A DNA stretch of 64,000 nt from Solicola gregarius (lineage in GTDB: Bacteria; Actinomycetota; Actinomycetes; Propionibacteriales; Nocardioidaceae), in NCBI RefSeq assembly GCF_025790165.1, contig NZ_CP094970.1:2604001-2668000 (forward strand), in the 5' to 3' direction. Below the pieces are notes generated by a model. The model was not told where the DNA came from and made no database searches. It saw nothing but the letters and a program-made list of their open reading frames with translations. A program made the position numbers and the translations under genes. This document shows positions 25,392 to 34,051 of this stretch, piece after piece. How positions within the stretch are numbered: the first letter of the stretch is position 1; each line of letters starts with the position of its first letter.

Positions 25392-25442
25392 CACGAAAGG
25401 TCACGATTGGGTCGCAACCTCACCCGAGACTGTGGCGCACAC

Positions 25443-25470
25443 TGGTCTATTCGGTGTACCAATGGTCTAT
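25443..25470. promoter_or_regulatory. Tandem GntR half-sites at the regulator start
   Basis: TGGTCTAT occurs at 25443-25450 and 25463-25470, 20 bp apart; the second overlaps the start codon of the GntR gene. The word TGGTCTA is half of the DasR/HutC-type operator TGGTCTAGACCA known in streptomycetes. A related AGACC-TCT-GGTCT lies before the ABC operon. Suggests autoregulation. Confidence 0.55.
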
Positions 25471-26194
25471 GGCAGTGGATGCCGCAGGTGCCAAACGCTC
25501 GCAGGTACGCGAGCGGCTCGATGCGTTGATCGAGTCGTTGCTCCCCGGCGAGGCGATTCCGGCCGAGCGCGAGCTCGCCCGCGAGCTCGGGGTCGCGCGG
25601 ATGACCCTGCGCCGCGCGGTCGACGAGCTCATCGTCGAGCGCAAGCTGGTGCGCCGACACGGGTCGGGTACGTTCGTCGCGCCCAGCCAGGTAGCCAAGC
25701 CGTTGTCGGCCACGTCGTTCTCCGACGACATGCGTGCCCGCGGACTCCGCCCGGGCAGCCGCACGGTTGCGTGGCGGCAGGTCCCGGCCAGCCTCGCGTA
25801 CGCGGCACTGCTCGAGATCTCACCGCATGCGACGATCCTGAACGTACGCAGGCTCCGGCTCGCCGACGACATACCGATGGCGATCGAGGATCTGTCCGTT
25901 CCGCAGGATCTCGTGCCCGGGCTCACCGGCGAGGAGCTCCAGGACGCATCGTTCTACCAGCTGCTGTCGGAGCGGTTCGGAGTCACGATCCGCTCCGGGC
26001 AGCAGGTGATCGAGCCGTGTCTGGTCGAGGCGGCCGACGCCGCGCTGCTCGACGTTCCCGAGGGCGACCCGGCATTCTGCTTCGAGCGCACCTCGCGTAC
26101 CAGCGACGGCCGGGTCGCCGAGTTCGTGCGCTCCATCTACCGAGGCGACAGGTACCGGATCGTCGCGCCGATATTCCCCGAACCGATCGTGTGA
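25469..26194 (+). CDS. GntR-family (HutC subfamily) regulator of amino-sugar operon
   Basis: A 241-residue regulator. The winged helix spans residues 10-75 (IPAERELARELGVARMTLRR, LVRRHGSGTFVAP), and the UTRA effector domain spans residues 95-240 (SFSDDMRARGLRPGSRTVAW, FERTSRTSDGRVAEFVRSIY, ending DRYRIVAPIF). UTRA domains of DasR/NagR/YvoA bind phosphorylated amino sugars. ATG 25469 is used; the frame further left is non-coding. It sits between the divergent aconitase X pair and the downstream recycling operon and could control both. Confidence 0.88.
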   Translation: MAVDAAGAKRSQVRERLDALIESLLPGEAIPAERELARELGVARMTLRRAVDELIVERKLVRRHGSGTFVAPSQVAKPLSATSFSDDMRARGLRPGSRTVAWRQVPASLAYAALLEISPHATILNVRRLRLADDIPMAIEDLSVPQDLVPGLTGEELQDASFYQLLSERFGVTIRSGQQVIEPCLVEAADAALLDVPEGDPAFCFERTSRTSDGRVAEFVRSIYRGDRYRIVAPIFPEPIV

Positions 26195-26213
26195 ACCCAA
26201 GGTGACAAGAATT

Positions 26214-26226
26214 AGACCTCTGGTCT
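26214..26226. promoter_or_regulatory. Candidate GntR operator before the ABC operon
   Basis: AGACC-TCT-GGTCT, a dyad with 5-bp arms, 20 bp upstream of the binding-protein start and just before its ribosome binding site (GGAAGG). It shares GGTCT with the sites at the GntR start. Position over the leader suggests repression by road-block. Confidence 0.5.
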
Positions 26227-26245
26227 GGTAAGGAAGGCAAGGACG

Positions 26246-27574
26246 ATGAGACGTCGAATCACGAGCGGTGTGGCGTGCCTGGCGGCACTCACGCTGACCG
26301 TCGCCGCGTGCGGCGGCGACGATGACGGCGGCGGGAGCGGCGAGCTCGAGAAGTCCGCATGCGCGCCGATCACCGACGGTGGCGCCAAGGGCGAGACCCT
26401 GTCCGTCTGGATCATGGAAGGCACCAACCCCGACGCGACGCCCTTCTTCAAGGAGGTCAGCGCAAAGTTCGAGCAGCAGACCGGCGCGAAGCTCGACGTG
26501 CAGTTCGTCGCCTGGGCAGACGCACAGACGAAGTTCAACAACGCGATCGGTGGCGGCACGACACCCGACGTCGCCGAGACCGGCACCACCTGGACCCCCG
26601 GCTTCGCCGACGCCGGCGCGCTGACCGACATCGATGCCTGCGTCGACGAGGCGGGCGTACGCGATGACCTCGTCGACAGCCTCGAGGAGGCGGGGACGTA
26701 CGACGACAGCCTTTACGGCATGCCGTGGTACGCGGGTGTGCGCAGCGTCGTCTACCGCACGGACGTCTTCAAGAAGGCCGGTATCGAGCCGCCGACGACC
26801 TGGGACGAGCTCGTCGACGTCGGCGAGAAGCTGAAGAAGGCCGAGCCCGACATGTTGCCGTTCCCGGTCGCAGGCGACAGCGAGTACGGCGCCGATCCCT
26901 TCATCTGGGGCGCAGGCGGCGAGATCGCGACCGAGGAGGATGGCCAGTGGACCTCGGAGGTCGACTCGCCGGAGGCGCAGAAGGGCATCGAGTTCTACAC
27001 CGGCCTGGCGACGGAGCACGACTTCTCCTCGGCCGCCGCGCAGACGTGGGACGAGACCGGTCTGAGTGACGCCTTCGCGCGTGGCGAGGCGTCGATGATG
27101 ATCGCGGGCAGCTGGACGCCGGGAGCACTCGTCGAGCAGAACCCCGACCTGAAGGGCAAGATCGGCGCGTTCCCGATCCCGGGTCCCGAAGGCGACATGA
27201 GCCCGTCGTTCGTCGGCGGCTCACACCTGAGCGTCTTCAACACCGCAGAGAACCCCGACCTCGCGTGGACGTTCGTACAGATGATGACGACCGGCGAGTT
27301 CGCGCAGAAGTGGGGCGACCAGACCGGCTACTTCCCGGGCACCGAGTCGCTGCTGGACAAGGTCATCCAGGAGAACGACCCGCTCGTTGCACCGTTCGCG
27401 AAGCAGATGGTCGAGGGTGGCGCGAGCGTCCCCGTGACGCCGCTGTACGAGAAGATCCAGGGCAAGAGCACGATCCCGGCCATGGTGCAGTCCATCCTGA
27501 CCGGCAAGGCATCGGTCGACGAGGCGGCGTCGTCGGCCGCCGACGAGATGAACACGGTGTTCCAAGGTGGGTGA
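26246..27574 (+). CDS. ABC sugar-binding lipoprotein
   Basis: A 442-residue extracellular solute-binding protein of family 1. The signal peptide ends at a lipobox (LTLTVAAC, Cys22 region) followed by a GGDDDGGGSG linker. LSVWIMEGTNPDATPFFKEV begins the first lobe, and GGTTPDVAETGTTWTPGFAD and MPWYAGVRSVVYRTDVFKKA are typical of carbohydrate binders. Ribosome binding site GGAAGG precedes the ATG. It heads an operon for amino-sugar uptake and degradation, so the ligand is likely N-acetylglucosamine, N-acetylmuramic acid or a wall disaccharide. Confidence 0.9.
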   Translation: MRRRITSGVACLAALTLTVAACGGDDDGGGSGELEKSACAPITDGGAKGETLSVWIMEGTNPDATPFFKEVSAKFEQQTGAKLDVQFVAWADAQTKFNNAIGGGTTPDVAETGTTWTPGFADAGALTDIDACVDEAGVRDDLVDSLEEAGTYDDSLYGMPWYAGVRSVVYRTDVFKKAGIEPPTTWDELVDVGEKLKKAEPDMLPFPVAGDSEYGADPFIWGAGGEIATEEDGQWTSEVDSPEAQKGIEFYTGLATEHDFSSAAAQTWDETGLSDAFARGEASMMIAGSWTPGALVEQNPDLKGKIGAFPIPGPEGDMSPSFVGGSHLSVFNTAENPDLAWTFVQMMTTGEFAQKWGDQTGYFPGTESLLDKVIQENDPLVAPFAKQMVEGGASVPVTPLYEKIQGKSTIPAMVQSILTGKASVDEAASSAADEMNTVFQGG

Positions 27575-27577
27575 GCA

Positions 27578-28510
27578 GTGACCCTCCTGTCATCAGGGCG
27601 ACGCAGCCGGGTGCTGCCACACCGGAGGGTGTGGCGGCCCTGGCTGCTCCTCGCCCCCGCGCTTGCGACGCTCGCGGTGCTGCTGATCTACCCGCTGGGG
27701 CGCGTCGTCTACCTGTCGACCCAGGACTACGGCCTGCGTGAGCTGAACCTCGGGCTCAGCAACCCCGTCGGGCTCGACAACTATCGCGCGATCTTCGAGG
27801 ATCCGCTGCTTCGCACCGCACTCGTGAACACCGTTGTGTTCGCCGTTGCGTGCGTCTTCCTCACGGTCGTGCTGGGCACCCTCGTGGCGCTGTTGCTGGT
27901 GCGCCTCGGCACCAAGCTGCGCGCGGTCGTGACGACCGCGATCATGGTCGCGTGGGCGATGCCCGCCGTGACCGGCACGTACGTGTGGGTCTTCATCTTC
28001 GACACACCGAGCGGCATCGTCATGCGCGGCCTCGACAAGATCGGCATGGTCGACCCCGATACGACGAACTGGTTCGTCGACCGCCTGTCGTTCTACTCCA
28101 TCGCGACGCTCAACGTCGTGCACCACGGGTTTCCGTTCGTCGCGGTGACCGTGCTCGCCGGCCTGATGACACTGCCGGGCGAGACGATGGAGTCGGCCCG
28201 TATCGACGGGGCGAATGCGTGGCAGAGGTTCTGGAACATCACCTTCCCGATGCTGCGGCCGGTGTTCGCCGTCGTCACCATCTTGTCGACGATCTGGGAC
28301 TTCAAGGTCTTCACGCAGGTGTTCCTGATGCCCGGTGGCGACGGCGCGAACCGCGACGTCTTGAACCTCGGCACGTGGTCCTACATCACCGGCATCTCGC
28401 AGAAGGAGTACGGGCTCGGCTCGGCGATCGCGGTGCTGCTGACGCTGCTGTTGTTGCTGATCACCATCGTGTACCTGCGGTCGATGTTCAAGGAGGACGA
28501 GCTGCGATGA
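27578..28510 (+). CDS. ABC sugar permease, MalF type
   Basis: A 310-residue permease with six membrane helices (first LLLAPALATLAVLLIYPLGR). The EAA loop for ATPase contact is SARIDGANAWQRFWNITFPM. It starts with GTG 27578, three bases after the binding-protein stop, and overlaps the next permease by four bases. No ATPase gene is in the operon; as in many actinobacteria a shared ATPase (MsiK/MalK type) encoded elsewhere probably powers it. Confidence 0.92.
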   Translation: MTLLSSGRRSRVLPHRRVWRPWLLLAPALATLAVLLIYPLGRVVYLSTQDYGLRELNLGLSNPVGLDNYRAIFEDPLLRTALVNTVVFAVACVFLTVVLGTLVALLLVRLGTKLRAVVTTAIMVAWAMPAVTGTYVWVFIFDTPSGIVMRGLDKIGMVDPDTTNWFVDRLSFYSIATLNVVHHGFPFVAVTVLAGLMTLPGETMESARIDGANAWQRFWNITFPMLRPVFAVVTILSTIWDFKVFTQVFLMPGGDGANRDVLNLGTWSYITGISQKEYGLGSAIAVLLTLLLLLITIVYLRSMFKEDELR

Positions 28511-29445
28511 GTGTCGAATCGCCTGCGGGGTTGGTCCGTGACGACTCGCCGCCGTCCGCGACGGATCAGCGGGTCGGCAGCCGTCGACCACGCAAGGGCG
28601 CCATGAACCACACGCTCGGCGCGCGTACGACCACCGGCAAGGTGCTGACGATCGTGGCGCTGATCGCGTTGCTCGCGTTCACGCTGCTGCCGGTGTTCAT
28701 GATGATCTCGACCGCGTTCGACGCGAGGTCCGAGGACGGCTCGCGGTCGTTGATCCCGACGGAGCTCACCCTCGATCACTTCCGGTTCGTGCTCGACGAG
28801 GGCGGCTTCCTGACGTACATGCGCAACTCCCTGATCGTGGGCGTTGGCACGGTGCTGATCTCCGGCGCGTTGGCCCTGTTGGCCGCGGTCGCCGTCTCGC
28901 GTTTCGCCTTCCGGCTGCGCACCTCGGTGCTGGTGATGGTGCTCGTCGTACAGATGGTGCCGCTCGAGGCGCTGGTCATCCCGATGTTCATCCAGGCCCG
29001 TCACCTCGGGCTGCTGAACCAGCTGTTCGGTCTGACGCTTGTGTACGTGGCGTTCTCGCTGCCCTTCGCGATCTGGATGCTGCGCGGGTTCGTCGCCGCG
29101 ATACCGATCGACATCGAGGAGGCGGCGTACGTCGACGGTGCGTCGTGGGGGCGGATGTTCTGGTCGGTGCTGCTGCCGCTCGTCGGACCTGGGCTCGTCG
29201 CGACCAGCATCTTCGCGTTCATCACGGCGTGGAACGAGTTCATCTTCGCGACCACCTTCATGAACGACGATTCGAAGAAGACTGCGGCCGCCGGACTACG
29301 AGACTTCTTCGGCAGGTTCGGTGACAACGACTGGGGTGCGGTGATGGCCGGGTCGACGCTGATCACGGTCCCCGTGATGATCTTCTTCATCCTCGTACAG
29401 CGACGGATCTCCGAAGGTCTCGTCTCCGGCGCGGTCAAGGGATGA
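28507..29445 (+). CDS. ABC sugar permease, MalG type
   Basis: A 312-residue second permease, with an N-terminal cytoplasmic tail and six helices (LTIVALIALLAFTLLPVFMM first). The EAA motif is IDIEEAAYVDGASWGRMFWS. ATG 28507 overlaps the preceding stop (ATGA). It pairs with the MalF-type protein to form the channel; substrate is inferred from the downstream enzymes. The frame upstream to 27850 is a shadow of the first permease. Confidence 0.92.
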   Translation: MSVESPAGLVRDDSPPSATDQRVGSRRPRKGAMNHTLGARTTTGKVLTIVALIALLAFTLLPVFMMISTAFDARSEDGSRSLIPTELTLDHFRFVLDEGGFLTYMRNSLIVGVGTVLISGALALLAAVAVSRFAFRLRTSVLVMVLVVQMVPLEALVIPMFIQARHLGLLNQLFGLTLVYVAFSLPFAIWMLRGFVAAIPIDIEEAAYVDGASWGRMFWSVLLPLVGPGLVATSIFAFITAWNEFIFATTFMNDDSKKTAAAGLRDFFGRFGDNDWGAVMAGSTLITVPVMIFFILVQRRISEGLVSGAVKG

Positions 29446-29449
29446 CCCG

Positions 29450-30925
29450 ATGAAACAGAACGATCCCGGCGTACGCCGGCTGGTCAACGCCGTGCTCGTA
29501 CCCGGCTTCGTCGGTACGACGGTGCCCGCTTGGCTCGCCCGCGAGCTCGAGGACGGGCTCGGCGGTGTGTGCTGGTTCGCGCACAACGTCGAAACCAGAG
29601 ATGCGACCCGCGACCTCGCGGACGCCATCCATCGGCTCGGAGAACACGCCCTGATCTGGTGCGACGAAGAGGGCGGCGCCGTGTCGCGGCTCGATGCGCA
29701 GTCCGGCTCGCCGTGGCCGGGTCACGCCGCGCTCGGGCAGCTCGACGATGTGCACGCGACGAGGAGCGTCGGCCTCGGGATCGGTACGAGTGCTCGCGAG
29801 TCGGGCATCGACATCGTGCTCGCACCGGTCGTCGATGTGAACTCCGACCCCGACAACCCGGTGATCGGGGTGCGTTCGTTCGGGGGTACGCCCGATCTCG
29901 TCGCCAGGCACGGCACGGCATTCGCGGCCGGGCTGCAGGTTGCAGGTGTCGCGGCCTGCGCGAAGCACTTCCCCGGCCACGGTGCGACCGCCGTCGACTC
30001 GCATCTCGAGGCGCCGGTGGTCGACGCAGCACGCGATGTCCTGTGGCAGCGAGAGCTCGCGCCGTTCGTGGCCGCGGTCGAGTCGGGCGTACGGTGCCTT
30101 CTCACCGCGCATGTCGTCTTCCCGGCCGTTGACTCCGAGCTCGCCACGATGAGCAGTACGTGGATGCGAATGCTGCGTGAGGATCTCGGCTTCGATGGGG
30201 TCGTCGGCACCGATGCGCTTGATATGAAGGCGATATCCGCCGGCGTCGGACGCGGCGAGGGTGCGGTACGCGCCCTGGCCGCGGGTGTCGATGCCGCGTG
30301 CATCGGCAACCCGGCGTTCCCCGAGACCTACGACGATGCCGAGATCTTCGAGCACGTACGCGCGGCCGTCCTCGGCGCCGTCGACGACGGCAGGCTCGGC
30401 ATGGCGCGGCTCGAGGAGGCCGCCGGCCGGCTCGCCGAGCTCGCCGCCTGGACTCGGCGCACGGAGGCGTTCCCCGAAGCCCCGCAGGACGGGTTGGACA
30501 TCGCTCGCCGGTCGCTCGCGGTCGATGGAGACGTAGCGGTGACCGGTGCCCCGCTGGTGCTCATGCACCAGGCAGGCAGCATGGCTGCAGGTGACGTACG
30601 CTTCCCGCTCGCCCGCTTCCTCGGTGCGGAGCGCGACGGCACGGCGTACGAGACCGTGCGCTCCGGCGCCGACGCGGTCGGCGCGATGAAACGGCATCCG
30701 GGGCAAGCGGTCGTCGTCGTGACCGACGGACTCGCGGGCGGCGGTGTCGTCGAGGCGGTCCGCTCTGCCGACATCGATGCCGTGGTGGTGCACAACGGCC
30801 CGGTAGGTACGGCTCGCGATCTCGCGGCGCCGCTGATTCGTACGTGGGGTGGCGGGGCAGCGAGCGCGCGAGCCGCCGCCGAGTACCTTCTCGCAGAGCA
30901 GCTTCTCGGAGGCAGAAATGGCTGA
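29450..30925 (+). CDS. nagZ: Beta-N-acetylglucosaminidase, glycoside hydrolase family 3 (NagZ-like)
   Basis: A 491-residue GH3 enzyme lacking a signal peptide, so cytoplasmic. NagZ hallmarks: CAKHFPGHGATAVDSHLEAP (the His/Asp general acid-base loop) and the nucleophile Asp in GVVGTDALDMKAIS. It should split GlcNAc from imported GlcNAc-MurNAc or GlcNAc-anhydroMurNAc. The C-terminal 150 residues form an extra domain, longer than in proteobacterial NagZ (about 340 aa), as in GH3 enzymes of Gram-positives. It lies four bases after the permease gene and overlaps the kinase gene by eight. Confidence 0.9.
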   Translation: MKQNDPGVRRLVNAVLVPGFVGTTVPAWLARELEDGLGGVCWFAHNVETRDATRDLADAIHRLGEHALIWCDEEGGAVSRLDAQSGSPWPGHAALGQLDDVHATRSVGLGIGTSARESGIDIVLAPVVDVNSDPDNPVIGVRSFGGTPDLVARHGTAFAAGLQVAGVAACAKHFPGHGATAVDSHLEAPVVDAARDVLWQRELAPFVAAVESGVRCLLTAHVVFPAVDSELATMSSTWMRMLREDLGFDGVVGTDALDMKAISAGVGRGEGAVRALAAGVDAACIGNPAFPETYDDAEIFEHVRAAVLGAVDDGRLGMARLEEAAGRLAELAAWTRRTEAFPEAPQDGLDIARRSLAVDGDVAVTGAPLVLMHQAGSMAAGDVRFPLARFLGAERDGTAYETVRSGADAVGAMKRHPGQAVVVVTDGLAGGGVVEAVRSADIDAVVVHNGPVGTARDLAAPLIRTWGGGAASARAAAEYLLAEQLLGGRNG

Positions 30926-32780
30926 ATCCCCATGTGTTGTTGGTGTCGACGTCGGAAGATCCCGCTGCAGGGTCGTCGTGCTCCAGGCCGACGAGCGTGC
31001 CGAGTGGTCCGGAAGGGGCGTGGTGCCGACACCCGGGCCGACGGGCGTCCGCGTGGCGGCGGCGGGCGTACGTACGGCGATCCGGCATGCGCTCGAGACG
31101 ACCGGCCGTGACCGGGTCGCGCCGTCGGCGATCGCCGTCGGCATGGCCGGTGTGACGACGTTGGACGGCGGCACGGTCGCACTCGCCGCGGCGATGTCGG
31201 AGCAGTGGCCGGGAGCGCGAGTGGCGGCCGCTACCGACGCCGTCACCGCACACGCGGGCGCGCTCGCCGGTGCTCCGGGCGCCGTGCTGGCCGTCGGCAC
31301 AGGGGCAATCGCGTTGGGACTGGCCTCCGACGGGTCCGTGCACCGCGCCGACGGGTGGGGGCAGTGGCTCGGTGACGACGGAAGCGGCACCTGGATCGGT
31401 CGGGAGGCATTGCGGGCTGTCGTACGCGCACAGGACGGGCGTGGACCGGCCACCTCGTTGAGCAGGGCGGCCGTTCGACGGTTCGGTGACTTCTCCGGGC
31501 TCGCGGCGGCCCTACCGTTCGAGTCGATCCTGCCAACGCGTACGGCCGAGTTCGTACCCGACGTGGTCGCGGCGGCAGACGCGGGCGACGACGCGGCGAC
31601 GGAGATTCTGCGGCGAGCCGCCGATGCCTGGGCGGAGTCGGCACTCGCGGCCGCGCGGGCCGCGGACGTCGACACTGTGACCTGTGTCGGCGGTCTTGCC
31701 GAAGTCCCAACACTGTATGAGTTGTGGCGGCAGGGAGTCGCCTCAGACCTGAAGGTTCTACCCGCGGCGGGCTCCTCGCTCGACGGTGCGGTGCTCATCG
31801 CGCAGCGAGACGACCTGCCGCACGAGGAGCAGGTGGCACGCCGGCTCTCCGTCGGGTCATCGGCATCGAGAGCCGAGGACCTCGACGTGTTGGCGACCGA
31901 GGGCGTACGCCCCGCGCTCGACGACCTCGACGTACGTGATGCCGGCGAGCTCGTGGACGTACTCCTCGATGCGGAGGGCAAGCTGCCCCACGTACTCAGC
32001 GGTGCGCGCGATGCCATCGCCGAAGCCGTCGGTGCGATCGAGACCGCGTTCCACCGCGGCGGCCGGCTGCTGTACGTCGGTGCAGGTACGCCCGGCCGGC
32101 TCGCCGCGCTCGACGCGGCGGAATGCCCACCGACGTTCGGTACGCCCCCCGAGCGGGTCGTGGCCATCCTCGCCGGCGGCACCGACGCTTCGACGGCCGC
32201 GATCGAGGGAGCCGAGGATCGCACGGACGACGCTGCTGCCGCGCTCGCCGCCCACGATGTCGGTCGCGACGATGTCGTCGTGGGCATCTCGGCGTCCGGC
32301 CGGACGCCGTTCGTCCTTGCTGCGCTGGAGTTCGCGCGTACGTCCGGTGCAGCGACGGTCGCCGTCGTCAACAACTCCGACAGCGTGATCGCGGCCGCGG
32401 CCGATGTTGCGGTCGAGCTGCTGACCGGGGCCGAGGTGATCAGCGGGTCGACGAGGTTGACCGCCGGAACGGCGCAGAAGGTCACCCTGAACACGTTGTC
32501 GACCGCGGCGATGATCCGGCTCGGCAAGACGTACGGCCCGCGCATGGTCGACGTCGTTGCGTCGAACCACAAGCTCCGTCGCCGCGCCGCGCGGATCGTG
32601 CGCGAGATCTGCGACGTCGACGACGCGACTGCTGTTGTGGCGCTCGAGGGTGCAGGGTGGCAGACGAAGACCGCGATCGTTGCGTTGCTTGCGGGTGTGG
32701 GGTCCGAGGAAGCGCGCGCCCGTCTCGCAGCCGGTGACGGGCGGGTCCGTTCGGCGCTCGAGGCGGAGCCGCCGCAATGA
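30918..32780 (+). CDS. murQ: Fused BadF-type amino-sugar kinase and MurNAc-6-phosphate etherase
   Basis: A 620-residue two-enzyme protein. Residues 1-300 are a BadF/BadG/BcrA ATPase (CVVGVDVGRSRCRVVVLQAD, VLAVGTGAIALG, WGQWLGDDGSGTWIGREALR), the fold of N-acetylglucosamine and MurNAc kinases such as MurK. Residues 315-620 are MurQ: LLYVGAGTPGRLAALDAAEC, ISASGRTPFVLAALEFA, SGSTRLTAGTAQKVTLNTLS, RLGKTYGPRMVDV. The kinase would make MurNAc-6P and the etherase would release D-lactate and GlcNAc-6P. The usual Ser of GAGTSGR is Pro here. The start overlaps nagZ; the stop overlaps anmK. Confidence 0.93.
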   Translation: MAESPCVVGVDVGRSRCRVVVLQADERAEWSGRGVVPTPGPTGVRVAAAGVRTAIRHALETTGRDRVAPSAIAVGMAGVTTLDGGTVALAAAMSEQWPGARVAAATDAVTAHAGALAGAPGAVLAVGTGAIALGLASDGSVHRADGWGQWLGDDGSGTWIGREALRAVVRAQDGRGPATSLSRAAVRRFGDFSGLAAALPFESILPTRTAEFVPDVVAAADAGDDAATEILRRAADAWAESALAAARAADVDTVTCVGGLAEVPTLYELWRQGVASDLKVLPAAGSSLDGAVLIAQRDDLPHEEQVARRLSVGSSASRAEDLDVLATEGVRPALDDLDVRDAGELVDVLLDAEGKLPHVLSGARDAIAEAVGAIETAFHRGGRLLYVGAGTPGRLAALDAAECPPTFGTPPERVVAILAGGTDASTAAIEGAEDRTDDAAAALAAHDVGRDDVVVGISASGRTPFVLAALEFARTSGAATVAVVNNSDSVIAAAADVAVELLTGAEVISGSTRLTAGTAQKVTLNTLSTAAMIRLGKTYGPRMVDVVASNHKLRRRAARIVREICDVDDATAVVALEGAGWQTKTAIVALLAGVGSEEARARLAAGDGRVRSALEAEPPQ

Positions 32781-33961
32781 TCGTCGTCGCCGTCGCGTCG
32801 GGCACGTCCGCGGATGCCTGCGACGTGGCCGCCGTCGACGTCGAGTGGGACCGCGACACGATCGCGATGCGCGTGCTCGGCACGACGGAGTCTGCCCTGC
32901 CTGACGGTCTGTCCGCGCGGGTGCTCGCGATCCTGCCGCCGGCGCGGCTCGGTATCGAGGACGTGGGCCGCCTCGACACCGACCTCGGCCATGCGTTCGC
33001 CGACGCTGCGACGGTCGGAATACGCGACCTGGCCGGCGGCGTGGCCGACCTCATTGTGTCGCCTGGACAAACGGCCTTTCACGACGTGGTCGGCGGCGAG
33101 TGTCGTGGCACGCTGCAGCTCGGACAGCCCGCCTGGGTCGCGGCGCGTACGGGTCTGCCCGTCGTGTCGGATCTGCGCGCGAGCGATGTCGCGTCCGGCG
33201 GGCACGGCGCGCCCCTTGCGAGCACATTCGACGCCTTGTGGCTGGCCGGCATCGCGGACTCCGCGCCCGTTGCCGCGCTCAATCTCGGCGGCATCGCGAA
33301 CGTCTCGGTCGTTGGCGCGGGTGGCAACCTGCTCGCCTCGTTCGACACGGGACCCGCGAACTGCCTGCTCGACATCGCCGCCGCCCAGGTCAGCGGTGGC
33401 GCGCAGACCAGCGACGTCGACGGCACCCTGGCGCTCGCGGGACGGGTCGACGAGGCGTTCCTCGACCGCCTGCTCGCCGACGAGTACTTCGCGCTGGCGC
33501 CGCCGAAATCGACCGGACGCGAGCTGTTCTCGGCCGATTTTCTGGCGGCCGCTCGCGCAGGTATCGACATCAGCGGCGAGGATCTTCTCGCGTCATTGAC
33601 GGAGTTCACCGCACGGACCATCGGCGACGCCTTGCGCGCGTACGGGGTCGGGGAGGTCGTCGTGTCCGGGGGAGGGCTGCGAAACCCGGCCCTGATGCAG
33701 GCGATCGGGCGGCAGGTCGCACCGGCGCCCCTCGTACGCGCCGAGGAGCGCGGAATCGACGGTGACGCGAAGGAAGCGCTCCTCTGGGCGCTACTCGGGT
33801 TCCTCACCTGGCACGGCGTACCCGGCACGGTACGAGCCGGCGACCGCGTGAGCACCGGTGCGACCGAGCCCCGCGTCCTCGGGCGCATCACGCCCGGTGC
33901 GGCCGCGCTGGAGCTGCCCGCACCGCGCAATTCCGGGCCGCGCGCACTCGTGGTGCGATGA
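32777..33961 (+). CDS. anmK: Anhydro-N-acetylmuramic acid kinase
   Basis: A 394-residue kinase that opens and phosphorylates 1,6-anhydroMurNAc to MurNAc-6P, feeding MurQ. Family segments: VASGTSADACDVAAVDVEWD (AnmK SGTSxDGxD loop), SPGQTAFHD, LQLGQPAWVAARTGLPVVSD, LNLGGIANVSV, FDTGPANCLLD and VVVSGGGLRNPALM. ATG 32777 overlaps the MurQ stop (ATGA). With nagZ and murQ it completes cytoplasmic recycling of wall amino sugars; conversion of GlcNAc-6P (NagA/NagB) must be encoded elsewhere. Confidence 0.93.
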   Translation: MIVVAVASGTSADACDVAAVDVEWDRDTIAMRVLGTTESALPDGLSARVLAILPPARLGIEDVGRLDTDLGHAFADAATVGIRDLAGGVADLIVSPGQTAFHDVVGGECRGTLQLGQPAWVAARTGLPVVSDLRASDVASGGHGAPLASTFDALWLAGIADSAPVAALNLGGIANVSVVGAGGNLLASFDTGPANCLLDIAAAQVSGGAQTSDVDGTLALAGRVDEAFLDRLLADEYFALAPPKSTGRELFSADFLAAARAGIDISGEDLLASLTEFTARTIGDALRAYGVGEVVVSGGGLRNPALMQAIGRQVAPAPLVRAEERGIDGDAKEALLWALLGFLTWHGVPGTVRAGDRVSTGATEPRVLGRITPGAAALELPAPRNSGPRALVVR

Positions 33962-34051
33962 ACGGCACATTCGGTGCGGCCGCCCCCTTGACACTCGTCG
34001 GTCTTTGTTGACCCTGTGCGCGGCTAGCCTCCGATGCGGAGGGAGGTATCA

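Noticed and set aside
24503-25468. N-terminal extension of the GntR regulator to 563 residues
   Set aside because: The extra part is antisense to aconitase X and crosses the 32-bp palindrome; the regulator domain begins at 25469.
29435-33205. 1256-codon minus-strand open frame across the amino-sugar operon
   Set aside because: Antisense to nagZ, murQ and anmK, all clear families on the plus strand; composition (Ser/Arg/Ala rich) is that of a high-GC shadow frame.
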